This document shows, piece by piece, positions 17,144 through 24,950 of a DNA stretch of 64,000 nt (the first letter of the stretch is position 1; each line of letters starts with the position of its first letter). The DNA comes from Aquimarina sp. BL5. GTDB taxonomy: Bacteria > Bacteroidota > Bacteroidia > Flavobacteriales > Flavobacteriaceae. Position numbers and translations under genes: made by a program. Location: contig NZ_CP031963.1 of the NCBI RefSeq assembly GCF_003443675.1, forward strand, positions 2,069,501 through 2,133,500, given 5' to 3'. The notes below the pieces were generated by a model, which made no database searches, was not told the DNA's origin, and was given only the letters and a program-made list of their open reading frames with translations.

Positions 17144-18532
17144 ATGAAACCTACCACACAAAACCTTCAGCAAATCCCAGAGTTTATTCAGGTTCCAGAT
17201 GATCAATTACAATGGTTAATTGACAAATCTTATGTAGAAATTTTAAAACAAGGTGAGTATCTTTTTCAGAAAGGTGATCCCATTGATAAACTTTTTATTG
17301 TTCTGGAAGGAAAGATTGAGATTAAAGTTGAACAAAATGGAAACTACAAGCATGTAGCCTTAATGGATACAAATCAAATCGGTGGATTACTTCCTTTTTC
17401 AAGAGCTAGTTCCGCCTTAGGCTTTGGAGAAGTACTAGAAGATAGCGATGTTTTAGTCCTCAAAAAATCCTGTTTCAAAGAAATGATCTCCAATCATTAT
17501 GAACTTACTGAAACATTGGTACATAAAATGACCTCTCGAGTCAGAGAGTTTACCAAAGATAATGTCCAGGCAGAAAAAATGATGTCACTAGGAAAATTAT
17601 CTGCGGGATTGGCACATGAGCTTAATAACCCTGCTTCTGCTATGGTACGAAGTGCCAAAGCGCTAAAGGAACATCTAGGTAATGTTCCTGAAAAGTTTAA
17701 AAGAGTCGTTTCTATTAGAGCTACGGATAAAGAAATAGATGTTATCAATACTATTCTTTTTGAGAAACTAAATAATCGCCCAGAAAATAATATGAAACTC
17801 ACTGAGCGTAATGAAAAAGAAGATGAACTAGAAGAATGGTTAGAAGATCATGGTGTAAACAATAGTTACGAATTGACAGAGACATTGTTAGACTTCTGTA
17901 TGGATATAGAAGCAATGGAAGAAGTTTATAAAGCTACAGGTGACAAAAACTTTCCTAGTGCAATCGAATGGATTGAAAATGTATTAACCACAGAAAAAAT
18001 GGTTGATGAAATTGACGAAGCTTCTGATAGGATATCCAATCTGGTAGGCTCTATTAAAAGTTATACACATATGGATCGCGCTCCCGAAAAAACCCCAACA
18101 GACATCCATATCGGTTTAAAAAGCACTCTTATCATGCTTAACCATAAACTGAAAAAGAAAAATATATCCTTAGAAAAAGATTTTCAAGAAAATCTACCAG
18201 AAGCAAGGGTTTTTGTTAGTGAAATTAATCAAGTCTGGACTAATCTCATTGATAATGCAGTTGATGCCATGGATCACTCTGGAGTTTTGAAAATAAAAAC
18301 CTCTAAAGATCAAGAATTCCTAAAAGTGGAAATTATTGACAATGGCGAAGGGATTCCAGAAGAGCATCTGAACAATATTTTTGATCCTTTTTTTACCACC
18401 AAAGCTATTGGAGAAGGGACAGGAATGGGATTAGAAGTAGTGCAAAGAATTATTAATCAACATGAAGGTGATATTAGGGTAAAATCTAGAAAAGGAGAAA
18501 CAATATTTACCGTTTGTTTACCGATCAATTAG
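17144..18532 (+). CDS. Sensor histidine kinase with N-terminal cyclic-nucleotide-binding domain
   Basis: 462 residues from the ATG at 17144; a TTG at 17108 is in frame but unlikely. Domains in order: a CNMP/CRP-like beta-barrel (residues about 15-135, [25 protein letters not shown]), a dimerisation/phosphoacceptor helix with [14 protein letters not shown] (His near residue 158), a helical insertion of about 120 residues, then the HATPase domain with N-box [15 protein letters not shown]1 [17 protein letters not shown] and G2 GTGMGLEVV. No transmembrane segment, so it is soluble. It heads a tightly packed four-gene operon whose third gene carries a receiver domain, its likely partner. Confidence 0.9.
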   Translation: MKPTTQNLQQIPEFIQVPDDQLQWLIDKSYVEILKQGEYLFQKGDPIDKLFIVLEGKIEIKVEQNGNYKHVALMDTNQIGGLLPFSRASSALGFGEVLEDSDVLVLKKSCFKEMISNHYELTETLVHKMTSRVREFTKDNVQAEKMMSLGKLSAGLAHELNNPASAMVRSAKALKEHLGNVPEKFKRVVSIRATDKEIDVINTILFEKLNNRPENNMKLTERNEKEDELEEWLEDHGVNNSYELTETLLDFCMDIEAMEEVYKATGDKNFPSAIEWIENVLTTEKMVDEIDEASDRISNLVGSIKSYTHMDRAPEKTPTDIHIGLKSTLIMLNHKLKKKNISLEKDFQENLPEARVFVSEINQVWTNLIDNAVDAMDHSGVLKIKTSKDQEFLKVEIIDNGEGIPEEHLNNIFDPFFTTKAIGEGTGMGLEVVQRIINQHEGDIRVKSRKGETIFTVCLPIN

Positions 18533-18540
18533 TTAGAACA

Positions 18541-19377
18541 ATGGAAACAATAACAGATATAAAAGGAACATTCCGGTTACACAACGGAATAGACATGCCG
18601 TATTTTGGATTAGGAGTGTATTTATCCGATAATGATCGAGAAGTAGTTAATGCGATTCAATGGGCTTTGGATACAGGATATCGCCATATTGATACTGCAA
18701 GTATTTATAAAAACGAAGAAGGTGTTGGGAAAGCCATACGCCAGAGTAATGTGTCTAGAGAAGAGATCTTTGTAGTAAGTAAAGTTTGGAATTCGGATCA
18801 AGGATATGAATCAACTCTTAAAGCTTTTGATAAAAGTCTAGAGAGATTACAACTAGATTATCTAGATCTCTATCTCATTCATTGGCCAGTTGAAGGAAAG
18901 TATATTGAAACCTGGAAAGCATTGGAAAAACTTTATAAAGATGGAAGGATAAAGGCCATAGGTGTTAGTAATTTTATGCAACATCATCTAGAAGACCTTA
19001 TAGAAAATTCAGAAATAATACCAATGGTTAATCAAATGGAATTTCATCCATATTTGGTTCAACAGGACTTGATTGATTTTTGCAATAAACATAAAATCCG
19101 GTATGAAGCCTGGTCTCCAATGATGCAAGGAAAGATTTTTAAGCTTTCAATATTAGATAATTTGGCAAAAAAATATAATAAGACCGTCGCTCAAATTGTC
19201 CTGCGATGGAATTTGCAAAAGGGAGTTATCACCATACCTAAATCGGCTAAAAAAGAAAGAATTATATCTAATGCGGATCTTTTTAATTTTGAATTATCTC
19301 AGGAAGATGTAACCTATATTGATTCTCTAGATAGAAATCAAAGAACAGGACCAGATCCTGATAATTTTAATTTTTAG
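18541..19377 (+). CDS. Aldo/keto reductase
   Basis: 278 residues from the ATG at 18541; a TTG at 18514 inside the kinase gene is in frame but unlikely. It reduces aldehydes and ketones with NADPH. The catalytic tetrad can be read: Asp in GYRHIDTASIY, Tyr in the same loop, Lys in VVSKVW and His in YLIHWP. The C-terminal NADPH-binding loop is IPKSAKKERI with DNFNF at the end, typical of AKR5-type 2,5-diketogluconate reductase-like enzymes. It begins 8 bp after the kinase stop, so it belongs to the redox/signalling operon. Confidence 0.92.
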   Translation: METITDIKGTFRLHNGIDMPYFGLGVYLSDNDREVVNAIQWALDTGYRHIDTASIYKNEEGVGKAIRQSNVSREEIFVVSKVWNSDQGYESTLKAFDKSLERLQLDYLDLYLIHWPVEGKYIETWKALEKLYKDGRIKAIGVSNFMQHHLEDLIENSEIIPMVNQMEFHPYLVQQDLIDFCNKHKIRYEAWSPMMQGKIFKLSILDNLAKKYNKTVAQIVLRWNLQKGVITIPKSAKKERIISNADLFNFELSQEDVTYIDSLDRNQRTGPDPDNFNF

Positions 19378-19398
19378 TCTGTTTTAAATTAAAAAACA

Positions 19399-21063
19399 AT
19401 GAAAAAACCTATCATATTTGCCCTTGATGATGATCCTCAAGTTTTACGAGCTGTAACTCGCGATTTAAAATCAGAGTATCGAAAAGAATATCGGGTTATG
19501 AGCACAGAATCCGCCAATGATGCCTTAGAAGCTTTAGAAAATTTAAAAAAGAAAAATGAGGTTGTCGCTTTATTTCTAGTGGATCAAAGAATGCCTGAAA
19601 TGCTAGGCGTAGAATTTCTCAAAAAAGCTAAACAATTTTTTCCGGATGCTAAAAAAGTACTGCTTACAGCATATTCTGATACCGATGCAGCTATTAGAGC
19701 TATTAATGATGTACAGCTAGATTATTATCTTACAAAACCTTGGAATCCACCAGAAGAAAAACTATATCCTACACTAAATGATTTATTAGATACTTGGCAA
19801 ATAAATTTTCAACCAGAGTTTGATGGCATAAAAGTGGTTGGTTATCAATATTCTCCAAAATCTCATGACATTAAAGATTTTTTATCTGGCAATTTATTTC
19901 CTTTTCAATGGCTGGACGCAGAAACCAGTGATAAGGCTAAAGAAATCATTGAACTATATAAACTAGTACCAACTGACCTTCCAGTAATTTCGTTAGAAGA
20001 TGGTAATTGTTATAAAAATCCTGATATAATAGAATTAGCTACTGCACTAGGTCTAAACGCTCATCCGCAAGACAATTTATATGATGTGGTAATTATTGGA
20101 GCAGGGCCCTCGGGATTAGCAGCTGCAGTTTATGGTGGGTCTGAAGGCCTAAAAACCTTACTTATAGAAAAACATGCTCCTGGAGGGCAAGCGGGAACCA
20201 GCTCTAGAATAGAGAATTATCTTGGATTTCCTAATGGATTAAGCGGCCAGGAATTAACACATCGTGCGATTACACAAGCTAAGCGATTCGGGATAGAGTT
20301 CTTGTCTCCCCAGGAAGTTACTTCAATTACAGAAAAAGATGGATATAAAAGTATTTTATTAGGTAATGGTGAATGTATCAGTGCTAAAAGTGTAGTCATC
20401 ACAACTGGTGTAAACTATAGAAAGCTTGAAGCCGAAGGTATAGAAAATTATACTGGAGCAGGTATTTATTATGGCTCATCTATGACTGAAGCACAAGCCT
20501 GCGCCAATAAAGAAGTATATATTGTGGGGGGTGGCAACTCTGCAGGACAATCTGCAGTTTACCTTTCTAAATTTGCAAAGAATGTATATATCTCTGTTCG
20601 CAAAAAAGATCTTACCAGTAGTATGTCAAGCTATCTCATTGATCAAATCGATGCTATTGACAACATCACATTATTAGGTAATACCAATGTTACGAGAGCT
20701 CTAGGAGAAAAAGAAAGACTTACTGCACTAGAGCTAACAGATAGTATAACTTCTGAAACTAAAATAGTGGATGCAGATGCCTTATTCATATTTATAGGAG
20801 CAAAACCCTATACGGATTGGATTGCATTAGACATCATAAAAAATGAAAGAGGCTTTATTGAGACAGGAAGAGATCTCAATCGATATGATAATTTTAAAAA
20901 AATCTGGAAAAAAGATCGAGAACCCTTCTTACTAGAGACCTGTAGTCCAGGTATCTTTGCTTCTGGTGATGTCCGAGCTGGTGCGATGAACAGAGTGGCA
21001 TCTGCTGTTGGTGAAGGTGCAATGGCCATAAAATTTGTACACGAATATTTAGCAGAAACATAA
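19399..21063 (+). CDS. Response-regulator receiver fused to thioredoxin-reductase-like flavoprotein
   Basis: 554 residues in three parts. Residues 1-135 are a receiver domain (ALDDDPQVLRAV acidic pocket, phospho-Asp in FLVDQRMPE near residue 62, Lys in YYLTKPW). Residues about 145-215 look like a thioredoxin/glutaredoxin-type insert (KVVGYQYSPKSHDIKDFL). Residues 228-554 are a class II pyridine nucleotide-disulfide reductase: FAD motif VVIIGAGPSGLAAAVYG, NADPH motif VYIVGGGNSAGQSAV and C-terminal FASGDVR. The redox CxxC expected before the NADPH motif is absent; only ACANKE remains. It could be an NADPH-dependent flavoprotein with a non-disulfide acceptor. It is 21 bp after the reductase gene and likely receives phosphate from the operon's kinase. 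Confidence 0.9.
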   Translation: MKKPIIFALDDDPQVLRAVTRDLKSEYRKEYRVMSTESANDALEALENLKKKNEVVALFLVDQRMPEMLGVEFLKKAKQFFPDAKKVLLTAYSDTDAAIRAINDVQLDYYLTKPWNPPEEKLYPTLNDLLDTWQINFQPEFDGIKVVGYQYSPKSHDIKDFLSGNLFPFQWLDAETSDKAKEIIELYKLVPTDLPVISLEDGNCYKNPDIIELATALGLNAHPQDNLYDVVIIGAGPSGLAAAVYGGSEGLKTLLIEKHAPGGQAGTSSRIENYLGFPNGLSGQELTHRAITQAKRFGIEFLSPQEVTSITEKDGYKSILLGNGECISAKSVVITTGVNYRKLEAEGIENYTGAGIYYGSSMTEAQACANKEVYIVGGGNSAGQSAVYLSKFAKNVYISVRKKDLTSSMSSYLIDQIDAIDNITLLGNTNVTRALGEKERLTALELTDSITSETKIVDADALFIFIGAKPYTDWIALDIIKNERGFIETGRDLNRYDNFKKIWKKDREPFLLETCSPGIFASGDVRAGAMNRVASAVGEGAMAIKFVHEYLAET

Positions 21064-21064
21064 T

Positions 21065-21346
21065 ATGGGGTTTAAAACTAAAACTTGTAATCATCTTCAA
21101 AACTTAGATGTACAAAACATCAAAAAAACTAATAATTATGAATGCTCAGAATGCATAAAAACAGGAGGTAGTTGGGTACATCTTAGAACTTGTCAGGAGT
21201 GTGGAGTTACCTTATGCTGTGATTCGTCACCTAATAGACATGCTAGTAATCATTATGCAAATCATAACCATCCTGCAGTGATCTCCGCCGAACCTAATGA
21301 AAAATGGGCGTGGTGTTATGAACATAAGAGTTTTAAGAAATATTGA
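21065..21346 (+). CDS. UBP-type zinc-finger protein
   Basis: 93 residues consisting almost entirely of a ZnF-UBP domain. Ligands are CNHL (start), CSECIKTGG, WVHLRTCQECGVTLCCDSSPNRHASNHYANHNHP and a terminal WCYEHKSF, giving the Cys/His arrangement of the fold that in eukaryotes binds the ubiquitin C-terminus. Bacteria of this type lack ubiquitin, so the ligand is unknown. It begins 1 bp after the flavoprotein stop, so it is translated with it; in other bacteria such zinc fingers are also found beside thioredoxin-reductase-like proteins (general recollection, not checked). Confidence 0.87.
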   Translation: MGFKTKTCNHLQNLDVQNIKKTNNYECSECIKTGGSWVHLRTCQECGVTLCCDSSPNRHASNHYANHNHPAVISAEPNEKWAWCYEHKSFKKY

Positions 21347-21347
21347 G

Positions 21348-21363
21348 GCTTACAAAACTAATA
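21348..21363 (+). repeat. 16-bp direct repeat, first copy
   Basis: GCTTACAAAACTAATA occurs here and again at 21483-21498, 135 bp apart. The first copy directly abuts the stop codon of the zinc-finger gene. Function unknown; it may simply mark a small duplication. Confidence 0.5.
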
Positions 21364-21482
21364 TTTGAGATAATTAACTGTAAATTTGAATATTATAAAA
21401 AACAATTAAACTTTTTATAACATATTTTGTAATAGTTAATCCTTAAATTTATCATGAGATTATAAATCACAAATCGATATAA

Positions 21483-21498
21483 GCTTACAAAACTAATA
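21483..21498 (+). repeat. 16-bp direct repeat, second copy
   Basis: An exact second copy of the motif at 21348-21363, lying in the spacer before the 53-bp-spaced promoter at 21638. Confidence 0.5.
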
Positions 21499-21637
21499 CA
21501 CTTTATAGTTTATTGTTTTTCTTAAATATATCCGCATAGATAATTTTCAAAAACCGATAATGACGTATAATTTATATTAAAGAGTATGCCTACTTTTTTT
21601 TGTTACTTCAATTTACTTTTAATACCATAGGGAAGTA

Positions 21638-21695
21638 TTGACAAGTAATAAGGAAAAAGAGATATTTTAATCTACATCTTTTAGCCCCAACTTTG
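21638..21695 (+). promoter_or_regulatory. Regulated promoter, copy 1 (TTGACAAGTA then CTTTG 53 bp on)
   Basis: TTGACAAGTA starts at 21638 and a CAACTTTG -7-like box has CTTTG at 21691, a 53-bp interval. An AAGGAAAAAG stretch follows the first element. The same two elements at exactly the same distance occur at 22698 and 22956. The gene starts 62 bp after CTTTG. Confidence 0.65.
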
Positions 21696-21752
21696 TAGTG
21701 TAATAAATTAATTTACTAAACACATAAGTAATTTCGGGTAAAAAATATAGAT

Positions 21753-22226
21753 ATGAAAACTTTACATAAAAACATCACTGCAACTCTAACATTCGCTTTT
21801 TTTATCACAGTTTTTTCTGGACACTCACAGGAAAAAATGTACAATACTCAACTAGAAACTGTATATCTTAAAAACACCAAGGAAGTAGTTTACAAAAATA
21901 CTTTTAGCAACTATAATGAAAGTTTAATAGCTTCTAATCAAATTAATTTCAAAAAAGAAATAAAAATTTCTAAGGGAAAAAACAACTCTTTACTTTTCGC
22001 TTCAAATAAAAACAATGTAGAATTAATGACAGCTTCATATCTGAAAACCATACGAAAAGCTGCAAATAGAAGTAGAGATACAGAGGAATTTCAGACTTTT
22101 CTAATAAACAATTTACCACAGTTATCACGTCAATTTACTATTGATAACAATCTTAAAGAATTGTATTTTATATCTAGAAAAGATACCTTTAATGGGAAAA
22201 TAGACGCCTTACCCAGCGTTCTATAA
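21753..22226 (+). CDS. Small secreted protein of unknown function
   Basis: 157 residues with a signal peptide (ITATLTFAFFITVFSGHS, then QEKMYNT). I do not recognise a family. The mature part is rich in Asn, Lys and Ser, with KNTKEVVYKNTFSNYNESL and a C-terminal RQFTIDNNLKELYFISRKD. It has its own copy of the TTGACAAGTA/CTTTG promoter and is followed by the DoxX gene after 28 bp, so the two probably form one transcript. Regulation shared with the AhpD-like gene hints at a stress role (inference). Confidence 0.75.
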   Translation: MKTLHKNITATLTFAFFITVFSGHSQEKMYNTQLETVYLKNTKEVVYKNTFSNYNESLIASNQINFKKEIKISKGKNNSLLFASNKNNVELMTASYLKTIRKAANRSRDTEEFQTFLINNLPQLSRQFTIDNNLKELYFISRKDTFNGKIDALPSVL

Positions 22227-22254
22227 TAACAAACACAAACTCTAACATACTAAA

Positions 22255-22626
22255 ATGAAGAATGCCTTACCCCTGGTATTGAGGATAATTGTTGCTATTA
22301 TTCTCATACAAACCCTTAGATTTAAATTTACTGCTCATCCGGATAGTGTCTATATCTTTTCTAAAGTTGGCCTGGAGCCATACGGCAGAATAGTTATAGG
22401 AATTGCAGAACTAATAGCCGGTGTTTTACTATTAATCCCTAAAACCGTTTGGATCGGAGCTACATTAACTTTAGGAGTGATTGGTGGCGCCATCTTTATG
22501 CATATTACAAAATTGGGAATAGAAATTAATGATGATGGAGGAATCCTATTTATTACAGCAATGTTAACTTTTATTCTTAGCGCAATAATATTGTGGATTA
22601 AAAGAAAAGAGATCAAGTTTTTCTAA
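22255..22626 (+). CDS. DoxX-like four-helix membrane protein
   Basis: 123 residues with four hydrophobic helices (LVLRIIVAIILIQTLRF, IVIGIAELIAGVLLLIP, WIGATLTLGVIGGAIFMHI, LTFILSAIILWI). The pattern FKFTAHPDSVYIFSKVGLEPYGR between helices 1 and 2 and the length fit the DoxX/DoxD superfamily, which supports redox-linked quinone or thiol chemistry in some bacteria. Downstream is a good terminator, closing the unit that begins at 21753. Confidence 0.82.
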   Translation: MKNALPLVLRIIVAIILIQTLRFKFTAHPDSVYIFSKVGLEPYGRIVIGIAELIAGVLLLIPKTVWIGATLTLGVIGGAIFMHITKLGIEINDDGGILFITAMLTFILSAIILWIKRKEIKFF

Positions 22627-22655
22627 ATAAAAAAAACTTAAAATATAAGATTATT

Positions 22656-22683
22656 AAAACCTCCTTAATTGGAGGTTTTTTTA
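22656..22683 (+). terminator. Terminator after the DoxX gene
   Basis: Stem AAAACCTCC-ttaatt-GGAGGTTTT followed by a further T-run. It separates this unit from the 49-residue gene. Confidence 0.8.
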
Positions 22684-22697
22684 TGTCTAAGGAAAAA

Positions 22698-22755
22698 TCG
22701 ACAAGTAGTCGGGAAAAACTAACATTTCAGAAATTGCTCTATCACCCCATCTTTG
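22698..22755 (+). promoter_or_regulatory. Regulated promoter, copy 2
   Basis: TCGACAAGTAGTCGGGAAAA begins at 22698 and CATCTTTG has CTTTG at 22751, again 53 bp apart. The segment GTCGGGAAAAACTAACATTT differs from copy 3 at few positions. The next ATG is 30 bp after CTTTG. Confidence 0.7.
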
Positions 22756-22780
22756 TACTGTTAATTTAAAACAATATAAA

Positions 22781-22930
22781 ATGATCACAAATAATAAGTC
22801 AATATTCAATTTAATAGAGATTTTCCGTCAAGGAAAAAGAAAAATAGTAAACACCTTAAATATCAAATCACATTGTGACCAAAGAAGTCATCATGATTTT
22901 TATTGTGATGCAGAAACACCACATATATAA
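22781..22930 (+). CDS. 49-residue His/Cys-containing small protein
   Basis: An ATG-to-TAA frame of 49 residues starting MITNNKSIFNLIEIFRQGK. The C-terminal part has HCDQRSHHDFYCDAE, a cluster of three His, two Cys and several acids that could bind a metal. Support for it being a real gene is its dedicated promoter (CTTTG box 30 bp upstream, same architecture as the flanking genes) and the next promoter starting 25 bp after its stop. No family is recognised and no signal peptide is present. An upstream peptide for the 23094 gene is excluded because that gene has its own promoter. Confidence 0.6.
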   Translation: MITNNKSIFNLIEIFRQGKRKIVNTLNIKSHCDQRSHHDFYCDAETPHI

Positions 22931-22955
22931 GCTAAAAAATAACAGAAGGGAAAAA

Positions 22956-23013
22956 TTGACAAGTAGTTGGGAAAAACCAACATTTCAGAATCAGTATTCC
23001 TATCGCATCTTTG
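22956..23013 (+). promoter_or_regulatory. Regulated promoter, copy 3
   Basis: TTGACAAGTA at 22956 and GCATCTTTG with CTTTG at 23009, 53 bp apart. Here the element after TTGACAAGTA is palindromic: GTTGG-GAAAAA-CCAAC. This may be a binding site for an activator, for example of the AraC or CRP type (inference). Confidence 0.7.
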
Positions 23014-23093
23014 CCTTATCAAATTAAAAGATAATTAAAACAAAAATATAAACGAATCCTGAAGATAAATTTAGGATATTAAAAACAATAATT

Positions 23094-23642
23094 ATGGCAA
23101 CATTTAATGTACCAACAAGAGAAGAAGTAAATACTACAAATCAAGGAATTTTTGACAATCTTAATAGCGCACTTGGTTTCGTTCCAAATTTATATGCAAC
23201 CTATGCGCATAGTGAAACTGCATTAGAAAATTATCTAAATCTATCCAATGCAAAAACCTCATTAAAAGCTAAGGAAAAAGAAGTAGTAAATTTAGCAGTG
23301 AGCGAAGTAAACAACTGTGTTTATTGTTTATCAGCACATACTGCAATTGGAAAAATGAACGGTTTTACTGATGAGCAAATACTAGAATTAAGAGCAGGAT
23401 ATGCTTCTTTTGACACTAAATTAGATGCTTTAGCAAAATTAGCTAAAAACATTACAGAAAACAGAGGTCGTACAGATCAGGATGTACTGGACAATTTCTT
23501 TGCTGCTGGATATAATAAAGGAAACTTAATTGATACTATTGTATTAGTAGGAGACAAAACAATTTCTAACTACATCCATAGCACAACAGAAGTTCCTGTA
23601 GATTTTCCTGTAGCACAACCACTCGAAAACGCAACTGTATAA
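23094..23642 (+). CDS. AhpD-like carboxymuconolactone decarboxylase family protein
   Basis: 182 residues, all-helical. The peroxidatic motif is Cys75-V-Y-Cys78-L-S-A-His82 in EVNNCVYCLSAHTAIG, matching the CxxCxxxH active site of AhpD-type alkylhydroperoxidases, preceded by the conserved Glu proton relay in LAVSEVNN. Length fits the family. It likely takes part in peroxide or aldehyde detoxification as a thiol-dependent enzyme. It has its own copy-3 promoter and is followed after 56 bp by the cupredoxin-like gene. Confidence 0.88.
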   Translation: MATFNVPTREEVNTTNQGIFDNLNSALGFVPNLYATYAHSETALENYLNLSNAKTSLKAKEKEVVNLAVSEVNNCVYCLSAHTAIGKMNGFTDEQILELRAGYASFDTKLDALAKLAKNITENRGRTDQDVLDNFFAAGYNKGNLIDTIVLVGDKTISNYIHSTTEVPVDFPVAQPLENATV

Positions 23643-23698
23643 ATAACATTCAAAAAATTAATTTAAAAGAAAACCATTAACATATAAATTTTAAAATC

Positions 23699-24067
23699 AT
23701 GAAAAAGTTAATCACATTATTCACATTTATTTTTGCAATTACATTAAGCGCATCAGCACAAGAAGTTAAAACAGTTTCTTTAGAGCAAACTAAAGGAGAG
23801 TTTACTCAGAAACAAGTTACCTTATCAGAAGGAAGTTATGTTTTCAATATTTCGAACAATAACTCGGGAACAGATGTAGGTTTTGTATTAGTACCTGCAG
23901 GGAAAGATGCTTCTGATCCTAAAAACCATATCCAAGCGGCGTATGTAACTAAAGTAGTTGCAGAAGGAAAAACAGAAAGTTCTAAAACAGTAACATTACA
24001 AAAAGGAGAGTATAATTACTTCTGTCCTTTAAATAAAACTCCACAATACAAATTGATTGTAGAGTAA
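23699..24067 (+). CDS. Cupredoxin-like secreted protein
   Basis: 122 residues with a signal peptide (LFTFIFAITLSASAQ). The mature domain resembles cupredoxin strands: SEGSYVFNISNNNSGTDVGFVLVP and ETVTLQKGEYNYFCPLNKTP-like C-terminus. The Cys of the C-terminal loop is present, but the His that follows it in blue copper proteins is replaced, and only one other His exists, so copper binding is doubtful. It is probably cotranscribed with the AhpD-like gene. Confidence 0.75.
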   Translation: MKKLITLFTFIFAITLSASAQEVKTVSLEQTKGEFTQKQVTLSEGSYVFNISNNNSGTDVGFVLVPAGKDASDPKNHIQAAYVTKVVAEGKTESSKTVTLQKGEYNYFCPLNKTPQYKLIVE

Positions 24068-24084
24068 TTACATCAAAACAATTA

Positions 24085-24117
24085 AAAAAAGCTTCCATAA
24101 CTAGGAAGCTTTTTTTT
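24085..24117 (+). terminator. Terminator after the cupredoxin-like gene
   Basis: AAAAAAAGCTTCC-ataacta-GGAAGCTTTTTTT: a 13-bp stem with a long T-run. Confidence 0.85.
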
Positions 24118-24152
24118 GTTGCGATAGAAAAATACTATTATATCTAAACCAT

Positions 24153-24186
24153 AAAACCTTGTTAATTCAATTTAGCAAGGTTTTTG
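24153..24186 (+). terminator. Second terminator-like hairpin
   Basis: AAAACCTTG and CAAGGTTTT flank a 14-base loop, followed by more T. It lies only 36 bp after the first terminator and just upstream of the lipoprotein gene; it may be a backup. Confidence 0.5.
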
Positions 24187-24218
24187 TTTTCTATATTTTA
24201 GCCAAAAATTAACTTAAG

Positions 24219-24932
24219 ATGAAAAATATCATACTGTTATCCATATTTTCCTTATTTATGATTGCTTGTAAACAAGAAGCAAAAAAGGAATATAAATATG
24301 AAGATGATATAGAAATAAAAACCACTGAGACTACTAAAAATAAAATACTAACTACGGCAGAATCCATTGCAAACGCCAATGGCTTTGAACATTGGAAAAA
24401 TGTAAACGAAATAAAATTCACTTTTAATGTAGATCGAGATAGTAGTCATTATGAGCGTTCTTGGAGTTGGAAACCTCAAAAAAATGAAATTACCTTAACC
24501 ACTGCCAAAGACACTATCTCTTATAACAGAGCTCAAATAGATAGTACCTCGTTAAAAGCTGATCAAGGGTTTATTAATGATAAATATTGGTTATTAGCTC
24601 CGTTTAATTTGGTTTGGGATCAAGACAGTTTTACATCAGAACATCAGGTAAAAGCGGTTGCTCCAATCAGCAACAAGGAAATGCAAAAATTCACGATTGT
24701 ATATAAAAACGAAGGAGGTTATACCCCTGGAGATGCATATGATTTTTATTTTGAAGGTGATTTTAAAATAAAAGAATGGGTATTTAGAGAAAAAAACAAG
24801 GAAGAAGCATCTTTAATAACTTCCTGGGAAGATTATGAAAACTTCAACGGAATTAAAATAGCAAAAACCCATAATAAAAATGAGGGTGATTGGAAACTTT
24901 ATTTCACCAATATTGAAGTTCTTTTGAACTAA
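24219..24932 (+). CDS. Hypothetical lipoprotein (possibly DUF6503-like)
   Basis: 237 residues. The signal ends in a lipobox (FLMIAC, Cys17). The body begins with a charged segment and then ANGFEHWKNVNEIKFTFNVDR, SWSWKPQKNEITLTT, WLLAPFNLVWDQ and KEWVFREKNKEEASLITSWEDYENFNGIKI. This pattern, a beta-rich fold reminiscent of LolA/LolB-type outer-membrane lipoproteins, is common in Bacteroidota families of unknown function; DUF6503 is my best guess and is unchecked. It is convergent with the MFS gene. Confidence 0.72.
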   Translation: MKNIILLSIFSLFMIACKQEAKKEYKYEDDIEIKTTETTKNKILTTAESIANANGFEHWKNVNEIKFTFNVDRDSSHYERSWSWKPQKNEITLTTAKDTISYNRAQIDSTSLKADQGFINDKYWLLAPFNLVWDQDSFTSEHQVKAVAPISNKEMQKFTIVYKNEGGYTPGDAYDFYFEGDFKIKEWVFREKNKEEASLITSWEDYENFNGIKIAKTHNKNEGDWKLYFTNIEVLLN

Positions 24933-24950
24933 TTCCAAATTTCATTTATA

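Larger units (their letters stand above)
21347..21752. other. Spacer with direct repeats and a regulated promoter
   Basis: About 400 gene-free AT-rich bases. It holds the 16-bp direct repeat pair and, at its right end, the first of three copies of the TTGACAAGTA...CTTTG promoter. I see no ORF and no terminator hairpin for the upstream operon. Confidence 0.5.

Noticed and set aside
21753-24067. A complete prophage or mobile-element segment
   Set aside because: No integrase, transposase or structural gene is present; the set looks like a chromosomal stress regulon.
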